From positions 434,001 to 498,000 of the forward strand of contig NZ_QVIO01000003.1 in the NCBI RefSeq assembly GCF_003416895.1: DNA of 64,000 nt, written 5' to 3'. The stretch is from Duganella sp. BJB476 (GTDB lineage: Bacteria; Pseudomonadota; Gammaproteobacteria; Burkholderiales; Burkholderiaceae_D). Positions 55,461 through 63,919 of the stretch are shown in pieces (the first letter of the stretch is position 1; every line of letters begins with the position of its first letter). The notes below the pieces were generated by a model that did not search any database, was not told the origin of the DNA, and was given only the letters and a program-made list of their open reading frames with translations. A program made the position numbers and the translations under genes.

Positions 55461-57161
55461 TTATTTGCCCAGCAGCGTGTTGGCGGTCTTGAATTCAGGA
55501 CGGATGTCGTTCGGCACCGTCTTCATCTTGTCCAGCGCCTTTTGCACGTCGGGACGGATCACCACGTACTTGGCCATCATGTCCTTGGCGCGGGCGTAGT
55601 CGCCGGTCGCTTCGATGGTCAGGAACTCGCGGTCCAGGTCGATCACTGCCTGCTTGATCTTCTTGAAGTCCACCGCGAACGTGCCGTCGCCGTGCGAGAT
55701 GAAGCCGCCCTTGTCGAGGATGTAGTTCATCTGGATCGCCATGCCGCGCGCGTGCGAGTCGGTCAGGCCGAAGTGCAGCGTGCGGAAGGCCGAGGCCAGG
55801 AAGGTGGTGTATAGCTTGCGCTCCGCGACCGCGCCCTGCCCCAGCGTGCCGGCCAGCTGGCCCTTGTCCATCATGTAGGCCAGCGCGTACAGGCCAGTGA
55901 TGTCGGCCTTGGCTTCCTCGATGGTCGAATAGGCTTCCTTCAGGTCCTGGCGCGGCGTCGATTCGGCGCCGTTGTTCTTGGTGATGTGCGGGCCCAGGCC
56001 GTGCGTGATTTCATGCGCCAGGATGTGGGTGAAGAAGGAATCGAAGTCCACATCCTTCTGGTCGGCCGGCTTCAGCACCAGCTTGGAGATCGGCGTCAGC
56101 GTGGACTTGAATTTGGCTTGCTGCACGTTCTTCAGCATCACACGCTTGGAGCCGCGCTGGCTGATGATGCGCTCGTCGTTCGGCAGGTTGTAGGCGGCCG
56201 TTTGCACGCCCATGTTGCCGTCGCCGGCGCCGTACACCTGGTTGACCACCACCATCGGCGCCAGCGCGCCGACTTTCGGATTGCGGTACTTGGCGTCCAG
56301 CGGCAGGTTGTCTTCCAGCTCCTGCATGTGCTTGGCGAAGAAGTCCAGCTTCTGCGTTTCCTTCTGGTCGCGGATGTTGACGTAGGCTTCGAACGCGGCC
56401 TTGTAGCCGAACAGTTCGTCGTTATAGGTTTCGTATGGGCCGATGGTGATGTCGACCGGCGCGTCCAGGTCCATCCAGGCGAAATCCGAGGCCAGGTAAT
56501 CGTTGCTCAGGAAGGCGTCGGCGCGCAGCTGCAGGAACTTCTTCAGCGAGGCGTTGTCAGTGTCGGCGGCGGCTTGCTTCAACAGCGCGGCGGCCTTCTC
56601 CAGCTCCGGCTTGTACTCGTCCGAATATTTGACGATGGTGAACTGGCCCGTCGCGTCTTTGCGGATGGTGGTGAAGAACCACTGCGCCTGCTCCTTGTCT
56701 TTGGCCGGCAGCGCGTTCATCCAGCTTTCCAGCGCTTGCTTGGTCGCGCCTTCGGGATAGAAGTTGCCGGCTTCCGGCTTCTTGGCCGGGATCGCAATGC
56801 CGGACAGTTCGGCCGGCAGGAAGCTTTGATGGTCGTCCAGGATCGACCACGGACCTTTGTTGAGCCAGAAGTAGTTCAGGCGCGCCTTGCCCAGCGGCGT
56901 TTGATCCTTTTGCAGCGCGGACCACAGCGCCTCGTTGCCGGACCAGCGCTGGCGCAGTTGCAGCACGTCGATGATCTTGGCCGCTTCGATCAGCTTGGCG
57001 ATGGCTTTCTTGTCGCCGGCCGAGAGCTGGCTGGTGTCGGCGGTCAGGGCGACCGGCGCGAAGCGCTTGGTCATCTTGTCCAGATCGGTCACGCTGGCCG
57101 GTGCGGCATAAGCGGAGGCGCAGGCAACAGCCAGGGCCAGAGGGAGCAGTATTTTTTTCAT
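55461..57161 (-). CDS. Dipeptidyl-peptidase-III-like zinc peptidase
   Basis: A 566-residue exported enzyme with a signal peptide (ILLPLALAVACASAYAA). It resembles M49 dipeptidyl-peptidase III: a long N-terminal domain (YKPELEKAAALLKQAAADT) and a zinc site at HEITHGLGPH (383-392) with the third ligand pair EEAKADITGLYAL (415-). The usual M49 motif is HExxGH; here it is the standard HExxH, as in many bacterial homologues. It would cleave dipeptides from peptides in the periplasm. It is a single gene; the palindromic repeat lies directly after its stop. Confidence 0.85.
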   Translation of the reverse strand: MKKILLPLALAVACASAYAAPASVTDLDKMTKRFAPVALTADTSQLSAGDKKAIAKLIEAAKIIDVLQLRQRWSGNEALWSALQKDQTPLGKARLNYFWLNKGPWSILDDHQSFLPAELSGIAIPAKKPEAGNFYPEGATKQALESWMNALPAKDKEQAQWFFTTIRKDATGQFTIVKYSDEYKPELEKAAALLKQAAADTDNASLKKFLQLRADAFLSNDYLASDFAWMDLDAPVDITIGPYETYNDELFGYKAAFEAYVNIRDQKETQKLDFFAKHMQELEDNLPLDAKYRNPKVGALAPMVVVNQVYGAGDGNMGVQTAAYNLPNDERIISQRGSKRVMLKNVQQAKFKSTLTPISKLVLKPADQKDVDFDSFFTHILAHEITHGLGPHITKNNGAESTPRQDLKEAYSTIEEAKADITGLYALAYMMDKGQLAGTLGQGAVAERKLYTTFLASAFRTLHFGLTDSHARGMAIQMNYILDKGGFISHGDGTFAVDFKKIKQAVIDLDREFLTIEATGDYARAKDMMAKYVVIRPDVQKALDKMKTVPNDIRPEFKTANTLLGK

Positions 57162-57224
57162 TCGAACCTCAGGGTGGAGTGAGATCCGCATTGTAGTACA
57201 ACGGATACCACTCCCTCACCTCTC

Positions 57225-57824
57225 TTACCAGGCCCGATATACCCGTCCCGTTTCAGCGCCATCGACACTGCGGGCATAGGACAAGGCGGCGCGGCTGCCC
57301 TTGATCGGCTCGAAGCCGGTGAACAGGTTGCCGAACAAATGCACCGACTCCTGCAACACGGTCGGGCTGACGGCGTTGATGCGCAAGCCACGCGGCAGCT
57401 CGATCGCGGCGGCCCGCACAAAGCCCTGCACCGCCGCATTGGCGGTCGATGCCGCCACCGCTCGGCGGATCGGATGCTCGGTATCGACGCCGCTGGTCAG
57501 CGTGATCGAACCGCCGTCATTGAGGAACTCCTGCGCCACCAACGCTACGTTGACCTGCCCCATCAACTTGCCGTTCAGGCCCACGTAAAAATGCTCCGGC
57601 GTCAGCTCGGCCAGCGGCCCCACATGCAGCGCACCCGCAGCCACCACCACCGCATCGACGCGGCCAACCTTGGCAAACAAAGCCCGTACCTGCGCGATGT
57701 CCTCGATATTGACCTGATGCTGTCCGCCGCGCGCCCCGACCACCACGATCTCATGGCGCTGCCCCAGCTGCTCGACCACGGCGCTGCCGATAGTCCCCGT
57801 CCCGCCGATCACCAGTACCTTCAT
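57225..57824 (-). CDS. SDR-fold protein lacking the catalytic Tyr/Lys, copy 1
   Basis: A 199-residue Rossmann protein of the short-chain dehydrogenase group: GGTGTIGSAVVEQLGQRHEI (nucleotide loop), VDAVVVAAGALHVGPLAELT, GGSITLTSG and PRGLRINAVSPTVLQESVHL. The position of the usual YxxxK reads ASTANAAV, with Ala and Asn in place of Tyr and Lys. It pairs with copy 2 (57821-58432), 4-base ATGA overlap, and both are close paralogues. An active oxidoreductase is not excluded but the canonical mechanism is absent. Confidence 0.88.
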   Translation of the reverse strand: MKVLVIGGTGTIGSAVVEQLGQRHEIVVVGARGGQHQVNIEDIAQVRALFAKVGRVDAVVVAAGALHVGPLAELTPEHFYVGLNGKLMGQVNVALVAQEFLNDGGSITLTSGVDTEHPIRRAVAASTANAAVQGFVRAAAIELPRGLRINAVSPTVLQESVHLFGNLFTGFEPIKGSRAALSYARSVDGAETGRVYRAW

Positions 57825-58432
57825 GCCGTTGCTCCCCACGCGTGGTAGACCTGCCCGGTCTGCGCGCCATCGACGCTGCGCGCATACGCCAACGCCACAC
57901 GGCGCGCAGGCAGCGGCTCGAAGCCGATGAAGAACGGTCCGTAGCTGCCCATCGATTCTTCCAGCACGGTCGGGCTGACGGCGTTGATGCGCAAGCCGCG
58001 CGGCAGCTCGATCGCCGCCGCCCGCGCAAAACCTTCGACGGCGGAGTTGACCATGGTGGCGCTGACGCCATTGCGGATCGGTTCATCGGCCACGATGCCG
58101 CTGGTGAGCGTGATCGAGCCGCCGTCGTTCAGGTATTCCTGCGCCACCAGCGCCACGTTGACCTGCCCCATCAACTTGCTGTTCAGGCCCACATAAAACT
58201 GCTCCGGCGTGAAGCCGGCGAGCGGCGCGAAGTGCAGCGAACCGGCCGCCACCACCACCGCATCCACGCGGCCAATCTTGGCGAACAGGGCGCGCACCTG
58301 CGCGATGTCGGCGATGTCCGCCTGATACTGTCCGCTGGAGGCGCCGACCGTGACGATCTCGTGCCGCTGGCCCAGTTGCTCGACCACTGCCTTGCCGACC
58401 ATGCCGGCCGCACCTATGACGACTACTTTCAT
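57821..58432 (-). CDS. SDR-fold protein lacking the catalytic Tyr/Lys, copy 2
   Basis: A 203-residue paralogue of the downstream gene: GAAGMVGKAVVEQLGQRHEI, VDAVVVAAGSLHFAPLAGFT, GGSITLTSGIVADEP, PRGLRINAVSPTVLEESMGS. The YxxxK position is ATMVNSAV, again without Tyr or Lys. It is the first gene of the pair, starting at 58432, divergent from the LysR gene with 100 bases between. Tandem duplication with both copies sharing the same active-site loss suggests a distinct SDR subfamily. Confidence 0.88.
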   Translation of the reverse strand: MKVVVIGAAGMVGKAVVEQLGQRHEIVTVGASSGQYQADIADIAQVRALFAKIGRVDAVVVAAGSLHFAPLAGFTPEQFYVGLNSKLMGQVNVALVAQEYLNDGGSITLTSGIVADEPIRNGVSATMVNSAVEGFARAAAIELPRGLRINAVSPTVLEESMGSYGPFFIGFEPLPARRVALAYARSVDGAQTGQVYHAWGATA

Positions 58433-58506
58433 GCTGCTCTCCCTGTGAGTGAAAACACCAGTATCGGCCACAACGCCCAAGGAATAAATGCGCTAAGATG
58501 ACGATC

Positions 58507-58529
58507 ATTACTAACCCACGATTAGCAAT
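58507..58529. promoter_or_regulatory. Candidate LysR operator
   Basis: ATTACTAA and TTAGCAAT face each other across 7 bases (ATTxCTAA-N7-TTAGxAAT), ending 3 bases before the LysR ATG in the gap between the divergent LysR and SDR genes. Such palindromes bind LysR-type regulators, but the position close to the start would argue for autoregulation. Confidence 0.5.
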
Positions 58530-58532
58530 CAC

Positions 58533-59453
58533 ATGGACAAGCTGCGCAGCATGGAGATCTTCGTCGCCGTCGTCGACGCCGGCAATTTCACGGCCGCCGC
58601 CAGCGCCTTCCAGCTGTCGCCTGTCATGGTCGGCAAGCACATCGCCCACCTGGAGGCCACGCTGGGCGCGCGGCTGCTGACGCGCACCACGCGCCGCCAG
58701 AGCCTGACGGAGATCGGCACGCAGTACGTCGAGCAGTGCCGCGCCATCCTGGTGCAGATCGCCGCCGCCGAAACCGGCGCCGAAGCGATGCGCAGCGTGC
58801 CGCGCGGACGGCTGCGCATCACCGCGCCGGTCTCCTTCGGCAGCGAATGGCTGGCGCCCGCGATCAGCGACTACCTGCGCCTGCATCCCGAGGTGGGCGT
58901 GGACCTGAACCTCAACGACCGCATGGTCGACATGGTGGAGGAAGGCTACGACGCCGCCGTGCGCATCGGCCCCCTGGACGATTCCGGCATGGTCGCGCGC
59001 CCGCTGTTCAACTACGCGATGTCGATCTGCGCCTCGCCGGCCTATCTGAAAAAGCACGGCACGCCGCTCACGCCGGACGATCTGGCGCGGCACGAATGCC
59101 TGGACTTCATGGTGGGGACGGTGGGAGTGCGCTGGCGCCTGCAATCGGTGCATGATGTGCGCGGCAAGCGCGAACTGCCGGCCAGCCGCTTCCGCACCAA
59201 CAGCGGCCAGGCGCTGCGCATGGCCGCGCTCAAGGATTTCGGGATCGTGATGCAGGCTGAGGTGCTGCTGGCGCAGGACATCGCCGCCGGACGCCTGGTG
59301 CCGGTGCTATGCGGCTACCTGCCTCCGCCACGGCCGATGCATCTGGTCTACCAGCGCGACCGCCGGGCTACGCCCAAGCTGACCACCTTCATCGACTTCA
59401 TCGTGGAACGCTTCGGGCCAGCGGCAACACTGCCGCTGGCCTCTTCCGCGTAA
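58533..59453 (+). CDS. LysR-family regulator
   Basis: A 306-residue LysR-type regulator. HTH at about residues 3-60 (LRSMEIFVAVVDAGNFTAAA, KHIAHLEATLGARLLTRTTR), then the effector domain (APVSFGSEWLAPAISDYLRL, VEEGYDAAVRIGPLDDSGMV). It is transcribed divergently from the SDR pair with a palindromic operator candidate between, the classical arrangement for a regulator of its neighbour. The effector is unknown. Confidence 0.93.
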   Translation: MDKLRSMEIFVAVVDAGNFTAAASAFQLSPVMVGKHIAHLEATLGARLLTRTTRRQSLTEIGTQYVEQCRAILVQIAAAETGAEAMRSVPRGRLRITAPVSFGSEWLAPAISDYLRLHPEVGVDLNLNDRMVDMVEEGYDAAVRIGPLDDSGMVARPLFNYAMSICASPAYLKKHGTPLTPDDLARHECLDFMVGTVGVRWRLQSVHDVRGKRELPASRFRTNSGQALRMAALKDFGIVMQAEVLLAQDIAAGRLVPVLCGYLPPPRPMHLVYQRDRRATPKLTTFIDFIVERFGPAATLPLASSA

Positions 59454-59460
59454 GGACAAA

Positions 59461-59481
59461 CGCCCGGCATTGCACCGGGCG
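59461..59481 (-). terminator. Terminator-like hairpin after the efflux operon
   Basis: CGCCCGG pairs with CCGGGCG around a 7-base loop, between the convergent LysR and outer-membrane-factor genes. On the minus strand only TTTGT follows, so it is a weak terminator. Confidence 0.55.
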
Positions 59482-59489
59482 GTAAAACT

Positions 59490-60971
59490 TTACTGCGCCA
59501 GCGGCTTGATCGCGCCGTTCTGCGCCACCGTCGCCAGCTGCGCCGACGGCTGCCAGCCAGCACCCAAGGCGCGCGCCACCGACACCGCCGCCAACAGGCG
59601 CTGGGTGTTGATCTGCACCGCCGCGCGGTCGGCCGCCAGCGCGCTGCGCTGCGCATCGGTCACGTCCAGGTAGGTCGACACGCCACGCTCGTAGCGCGCA
59701 CGCGCCACCAGGTAGCCGCGCGCCGCCGCCACTTGCGAAGCCGACTGCGCCTCGCCCTGCAGCTGGCGCTCCTGCACGTCCGACAGCGCGTCTTCCACTT
59801 CACGCAAGGCCGTCAACAGCTTGGTCTCGTGATTGGCGATCGCCTCTTCATAGCGCGCTTTCGAAATGGCCAGGTTGGCCTTGTTGCGGCCACCGTCGAA
59901 GATCGGCAGCGACAGTGCCAAAGGACCGATGCTGAACTGGCGCGAGCCGCCCTTGCCCAGTTCCTTCAAGCTCTCCGACGCGTAGCCGAAATTGCTGGTC
60001 AAGGTCAGCGAAGGATAGAACGCGCCTTCGGCCACGCCGATCTGCGCGTTGGTCGAACGCAGGTTGGCCACGCTGCCCGCCAGGTCCGGACGCTGCGCCA
60101 GCAGGCTGGCAGGCAAGCCGACCGGGATCGCCGGCGGCTGCGGCAGCACAGCAGCACTCGCTTTCGGCGCCGTCAACAGCGCCGACGGCGAAGCACCGAC
60201 CAGCGTCGCCAGGCTGTGTTCCAGCAGGTTGCGCTGGCGCTGCACTTCATGCAGGTCGGCCTGCGCGTTGGCGCGCTCGATGCGGGCGCGCGATACGTCC
60301 AGCTCATTCGACAGGCCGGCGTTGAAGCGCGCCGTCACCAGGTCTTCGGTTTCGCGGCGGGTGTCCAGCGCGCCGTTCAGGATCGCCATCTCGGCGTCCA
60401 GGCCGCGCAGCTGCCAGTAGGTGGTGGCCAGTTGCGACGACAGCAGCAACAGCACGCCGTCACGGTCGGCCTCGGCCACCAATGCCTGCGCATCGGAAGC
60501 TTCGACCAGGCGGCGCACGCGGCCCAGCAGGTCGACTTCATACGACAGCGAAGCGCCCACCGAGTAGTTGTTACCCTTGATCGAACGGCCGCCCAGCGCC
60601 AGCCCTTGCGAGGTCTCGGCCGAGGTGCGCGAGTTCGACACCGAGGTGCTAACGCTCAGCGACGGCTGCTGGCTGGAGCGCGACACGCCGGCCTGCTCCA
60701 GCGCGATCACCAGCCGCTGTGCGGCGGCCTTGATGCTTGGGTTGTCGCGCAGCGCGGTTTGCTCCAGGCGGTTCAGGGTGTCGTCGTTGAACACGGTCCA
60801 CCACTGCGCAGGCAGATGCGCCTCGCTGGCGCCGGCTTGCGGCAGGTGGCGGAACGACGCGTCGGCGACGTTCTTCGGCGCGGAGAAATCGCTGCCGACG
60901 GTGGCGCAGCCGGTGACGGCCAGCGTTACGGAAACAGCGAGCGTCAGGCGCTTCAAAGCTGAATTCAACAT
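59490..60971 (-). CDS. Efflux outer-membrane lipoprotein (NodT/OprM type)
   Basis: A 493-residue outer-membrane factor with a lipobox, VTGC (Cys about residue 22). OprM-type repeats are visible: QWWTVFNDDTLNRLEQTALR, ASLSYEVDLLGRVRRLVEAS, GLPASLLAQRPDLAGSVANL, LPIFDGGRNKANLAISKARY. It forms a trimeric channel for the pump of the upstream genes. It is third in the operon after the membrane fusion and transporter genes, 38 bases after the transporter stop. Confidence 0.95.
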   Translation of the reverse strand: MLNSALKRLTLAVSVTLAVTGCATVGSDFSAPKNVADASFRHLPQAGASEAHLPAQWWTVFNDDTLNRLEQTALRDNPSIKAAAQRLVIALEQAGVSRSSQQPSLSVSTSVSNSRTSAETSQGLALGGRSIKGNNYSVGASLSYEVDLLGRVRRLVEASDAQALVAEADRDGVLLLLSSQLATTYWQLRGLDAEMAILNGALDTRRETEDLVTARFNAGLSNELDVSRARIERANAQADLHEVQRQRNLLEHSLATLVGASPSALLTAPKASAAVLPQPPAIPVGLPASLLAQRPDLAGSVANLRSTNAQIGVAEGAFYPSLTLTSNFGYASESLKELGKGGSRQFSIGPLALSLPIFDGGRNKANLAISKARYEEAIANHETKLLTALREVEDALSDVQERQLQGEAQSASQVAAARGYLVARARYERGVSTYLDVTDAQRSALAADRAAVQINTQRLLAAVSVARALGAGWQPSAQLATVAQNGAIKPLAQ

Positions 60972-61009
60972 GGTGTTACCTCACTTTTAATTTAATTGAA
61001 GGCTGGCGC

Positions 61010-62629
61010 TTAGTGCGCACCGCCACCGCCACCCGAAGGGGCTTTGACTTTGTCCGAGAACCACAGCACGCCGATGCATCCGAACAGCACCATCGCGACC
61101 AGGAAGAAGCCGTCGTTATAGGCCATCACATAAGCCTCGCGCCGCACGATGCCGTCGACCGCCTTGAGCGCCATGTCGCCGGCGCTGGTGGCGTCGAAGC
61201 CCTTGCTCATGAACGACTGCGTCAGCGCGGCCAAACGGTCCTGCGTGGCGGCCGCGAAGCCGGTCACCGATTCGCCGATGCGCTGCGAGTGGAAATGCTC
61301 GCGCGAAGTCAGCGCGGTGGCCAGCAGCGCGATGCCGATCGAACCGCCCAGGTTGCGGGTCATGTTGATCAGGCTCGATGCCGACGGCATGTCCTTCGGC
61401 GAGATGCCGTTCATCGCAAAGTTCGACAAGGTCAGCATCACGAACGGCTGGCCCAGCGCCCGCACCACCTGCGACAGCAGCAGCTGGTCGTAGCCGGTGG
61501 TGGCGTCCATGTAGGCGTTCATCAGGCAGGAGCCGCCGAACAGCAGCAGGCCGAAGGAACACAGGATGCGGTTGTCGATCTTGGACGACAGCTTGGCCAC
61601 GAACGGCATGATGAACAGCTGCGGCAAGCCGACCCACATGATGACTTCACCGATCTGCATCGGCGAGTAGCCGGCGATCTGGCCCAGGTACAGCGGCAGC
61701 AGGAACGACGAACCGTACAGGCCCATGCCCATCGCCATCGACAGCGCGGTGGCGGCGAAGAAGTTGCGCTGGCCGTACAGGCCCAGGTTGACGAAGGGCT
61801 GCTTGCGCGTCGCCCCCGTCACCATCCAGCCCAGCAGGCCGATGATCGCCATCGCCGCGAAGGTGATGATGAAGGACGAATCGAACCAGTCCTTGCTATT
61901 GCCCTCTTCCAGGAAGATGGTCAGGCTGCCCAGGCCCAGGGCCATGAAGGCGATGCCCAGCCAGTCGGCGTTGAACAGCTGGTTGAGCTGGACCTTTTCC
62001 TTGTCCAGGCCTATCGCGATACCGCCGATCAGCAGCACGCCCGGCACCCAGTTGATGTAGAAGATCGACGGCCAGCCATACAGCTCGCTCAGATAGCCGC
62101 CGAAGGTTGGGCCCATCGCCGGCGCCAGCGTCGCCGTCAGGCCGAAGATGGCCATGCCGGTGGCGCGCTTGGACGGCGGCAGTTTGCTCATCACCAGCGT
62201 CATCGCCATCGGGATCAGCGCGCCACCGGTGAAGCCTTGCAGCATGCGGAACACGATCATGCTAGGCAGGTTCCAGGCGAAACCGCACAGCGTGGAGAAG
62301 CCGAGGAACAGCGCGGTGGTGCCCATCATGTAGGCGCGCATGCCGAACACGCGGGTCAGCAGCGCGGTCATCGGGATGACGATGATCTCCGCCACCAGGT
62401 AGGCGGTGGCGATCCACGAGCCCTCTTCCTGCGTGGCCGACAAGGTGCCGAGGATGTCCTTCAGCGACGAGTTGGTGATCTGGATGTCGAGCACCGCCAT
62501 GAAGGCGCCCAGCATGCCGGCGGCCACCGCCATCCAGGTGCGGCCGGAGACCTTCTCGCTCGGCATGATCGGCGCGAGCGCAGGTTTCCCCACGCCGCCG
62601 GCCGGCGTATCGATTGTGGTGCTAGCCAT
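61010..62629 (-). CDS. emrB: DHA2-type MFS multidrug transporter (EmrB/QacA)
   Basis: A 539-residue 14-helix major-facilitator exporter: MLGAFMAVLDIQITNSSLKD at helix 1, WIATAYLVAEIIVIPMTALL, RMLQGFTGGALIPMAMTLVM, GPTFGGYLSELYGWPSIFYI. It is a proton-drug antiporter that works with the membrane-fusion protein and an outer-membrane channel. It lies 11 bases downstream of the emrA-like gene. The C-terminal tail VKAPSGGGGGAH is Gly-rich. Substrates cannot be inferred beyond hydrophobic drugs. Confidence 0.94.
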   Translation of the reverse strand: MASTTIDTPAGGVGKPALAPIMPSEKVSGRTWMAVAAGMLGAFMAVLDIQITNSSLKDILGTLSATQEEGSWIATAYLVAEIIVIPMTALLTRVFGMRAYMMGTTALFLGFSTLCGFAWNLPSMIVFRMLQGFTGGALIPMAMTLVMSKLPPSKRATGMAIFGLTATLAPAMGPTFGGYLSELYGWPSIFYINWVPGVLLIGGIAIGLDKEKVQLNQLFNADWLGIAFMALGLGSLTIFLEEGNSKDWFDSSFIITFAAMAIIGLLGWMVTGATRKQPFVNLGLYGQRNFFAATALSMAMGMGLYGSSFLLPLYLGQIAGYSPMQIGEVIMWVGLPQLFIMPFVAKLSSKIDNRILCSFGLLLFGGSCLMNAYMDATTGYDQLLLSQVVRALGQPFVMLTLSNFAMNGISPKDMPSASSLINMTRNLGGSIGIALLATALTSREHFHSQRIGESVTGFAAATQDRLAALTQSFMSKGFDATSAGDMALKAVDGIVRREAYVMAYNDGFFLVAMVLFGCIGVLWFSDKVKAPSGGGGGAH

Positions 62630-62640
62630 GACAGGGCTCC

Positions 62641-63789
62641 TTAGTGCGCGGCTTTGGCTTCGGACTGATTCACGGCCACTTCGGCGATCGCCGACATGCC
62701 CGGCACCAGGCGGCCGCTCAGGGCCTTGACGTCTTCCGGCTTGAAGGTGATCTTGACCGGCACGCGCTGGACGATCTTGGTGAAGTTACCGGTGGCGTTA
62801 TCGGCCGGCAGCAGCGCAAACTGGGCGCCGGAGGCTGGCGCGAAGCTGTCGACTTTGCCGATCAGTTCATGGCCAGGTATCGCATCGATGGAGACTTTGA
62901 CTTCCTGGCCCGGCTTCAGGTCGGCCAGCTGGGTTTCCTTGAAGTTGGCGGTCAGCCAGACGTTTTCCTGCACGATGGCGGTCAGCTGCTGGCCGGCCGT
63001 CACGCGCTGGCCCACCTCGATGGTGCGCTTGCCGATACGGCCGCCGACTGGCGCCAGGATGCGGTTGTACGCCAGCTGCTGCTGGGCGTCCTTCAATTGC
63101 ACGCGCAGCACGGTCACTTGTGCCTTCAGCACGTCGCGCGCCGAATGGGCAGCGCTGATCTGGGCCTTGGCGGCGGCGGCGTTGTCCTTGCGGGCGGCCA
63201 GGTCGGCCACGGCGCTGGCGCGGCCGGCGACGGCGCTGTCCAGTTCCGCTTTCGAGACGGCCTTCATCTGGCTGTTATACAGCTGGCCGTAACGTTCGGC
63301 GTCCTGCTTGGCGCGCACCAGCTGCGCTTCCGACTGCGCCACCTGGGCGGCGGCGGCGCTGGCCTGGGCCTGGGTCTGGGCGATCTGCGCGTCCGACTGC
63401 GCCACTTGCTGCTCGGCGGTGGCGATCTGCGCCTGGATCTGCTCGACCTTCACATGCTGGTCGAACGGATCCAGCTCGGCGATGACATCGCCTTCCTTGA
63501 CGATCTGGTTATCGTCGATCAGCACCTTGGTGACCACGCCGGAAATGCGGGCCGAGACCGGATGCACGTGGCCGGCCACATAGGCGTTTTCCGTCTCGAC
63601 GAAATAATGGCTGCGATACCACATGCGGCCGCCGGCGGCCAAGGCGGCCAGCGCGACGACGGCGGCGATCACCAGCACGCGGGTATTGGACTTGGCCGGA
63701 CCGGCCGGCGCAGCGGCGGCAGGCGCCGCAGGCTGGGCGGCGGGTACGGCGCTGAGCACTTTCTGTTCTTGGTTGTGCTGAGTGGACAT
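62641..63789 (-). CDS. emrA: HlyD-family membrane-fusion protein (EmrA type)
   Basis: A 382-residue periplasmic adaptor starting at the ATG at 63789, preceded by GGAG. A 38-residue Pro/Ala-rich cytoplasmic leader, one membrane helix (TRVLVIAAVVALAALAAGG), then the biotinyl-lipoyl-like half (ENAYVAGHVHPVSARISGVV), a long coiled coil rich in Ala, Gln and Ser (QVAQSDAQIAQTQAQASAAA) and the lipoyl return half (AYNRILAPVGGRIGKRTIEV). It bridges the inner-membrane pump and the outer-membrane channel. First gene of the efflux operon. Confidence 0.94.
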   Translation of the reverse strand: MSTQHNQEQKVLSAVPAAQPAAPAAAAPAGPAKSNTRVLVIAAVVALAALAAGGRMWYRSHYFVETENAYVAGHVHPVSARISGVVTKVLIDDNQIVKEGDVIAELDPFDQHVKVEQIQAQIATAEQQVAQSDAQIAQTQAQASAAAAQVAQSEAQLVRAKQDAERYGQLYNSQMKAVSKAELDSAVAGRASAVADLAARKDNAAAAKAQISAAHSARDVLKAQVTVLRVQLKDAQQQLAYNRILAPVGGRIGKRTIEVGQRVTAGQQLTAIVQENVWLTANFKETQLADLKPGQEVKVSIDAIPGHELIGKVDSFAPASGAQFALLPADNATGNFTKIVQRVPVKITFKPEDVKALSGRLVPGMSAIAEVAVNQSEAKAAH

Positions 63790-63823
63790 GTGCAGCTCCA
63801 AATAAATGAAATGGGAGAAGTGC

Positions 63824-63877
63824 ATTATTAGCCCGATTTTCGGCAAAGTCAAGAAATGAAACGATTGCATTTCATTT
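63824..63877 (-). promoter_or_regulatory. Efflux promoter with adjacent palindromic operator
   Basis: On the minus strand TTGACT (63847-63852) and AATAAT (63824-63829) are spaced by 17 bases, 35 bases before the emrA-like ATG. Immediately upstream, AAATGAAA and TTTCATTT form an 8+8-base palindrome with an 8-base spacer (63854-63877). A repressor such as MarR/EmrR could bind there, controlling both this operon and the divergent gene at 63920. Confidence 0.75.
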
Positions 63878-63919
63878 TATTTTGGACTACGATGTCCGCA
63901 TCCTTTAACATGTCAGCCC

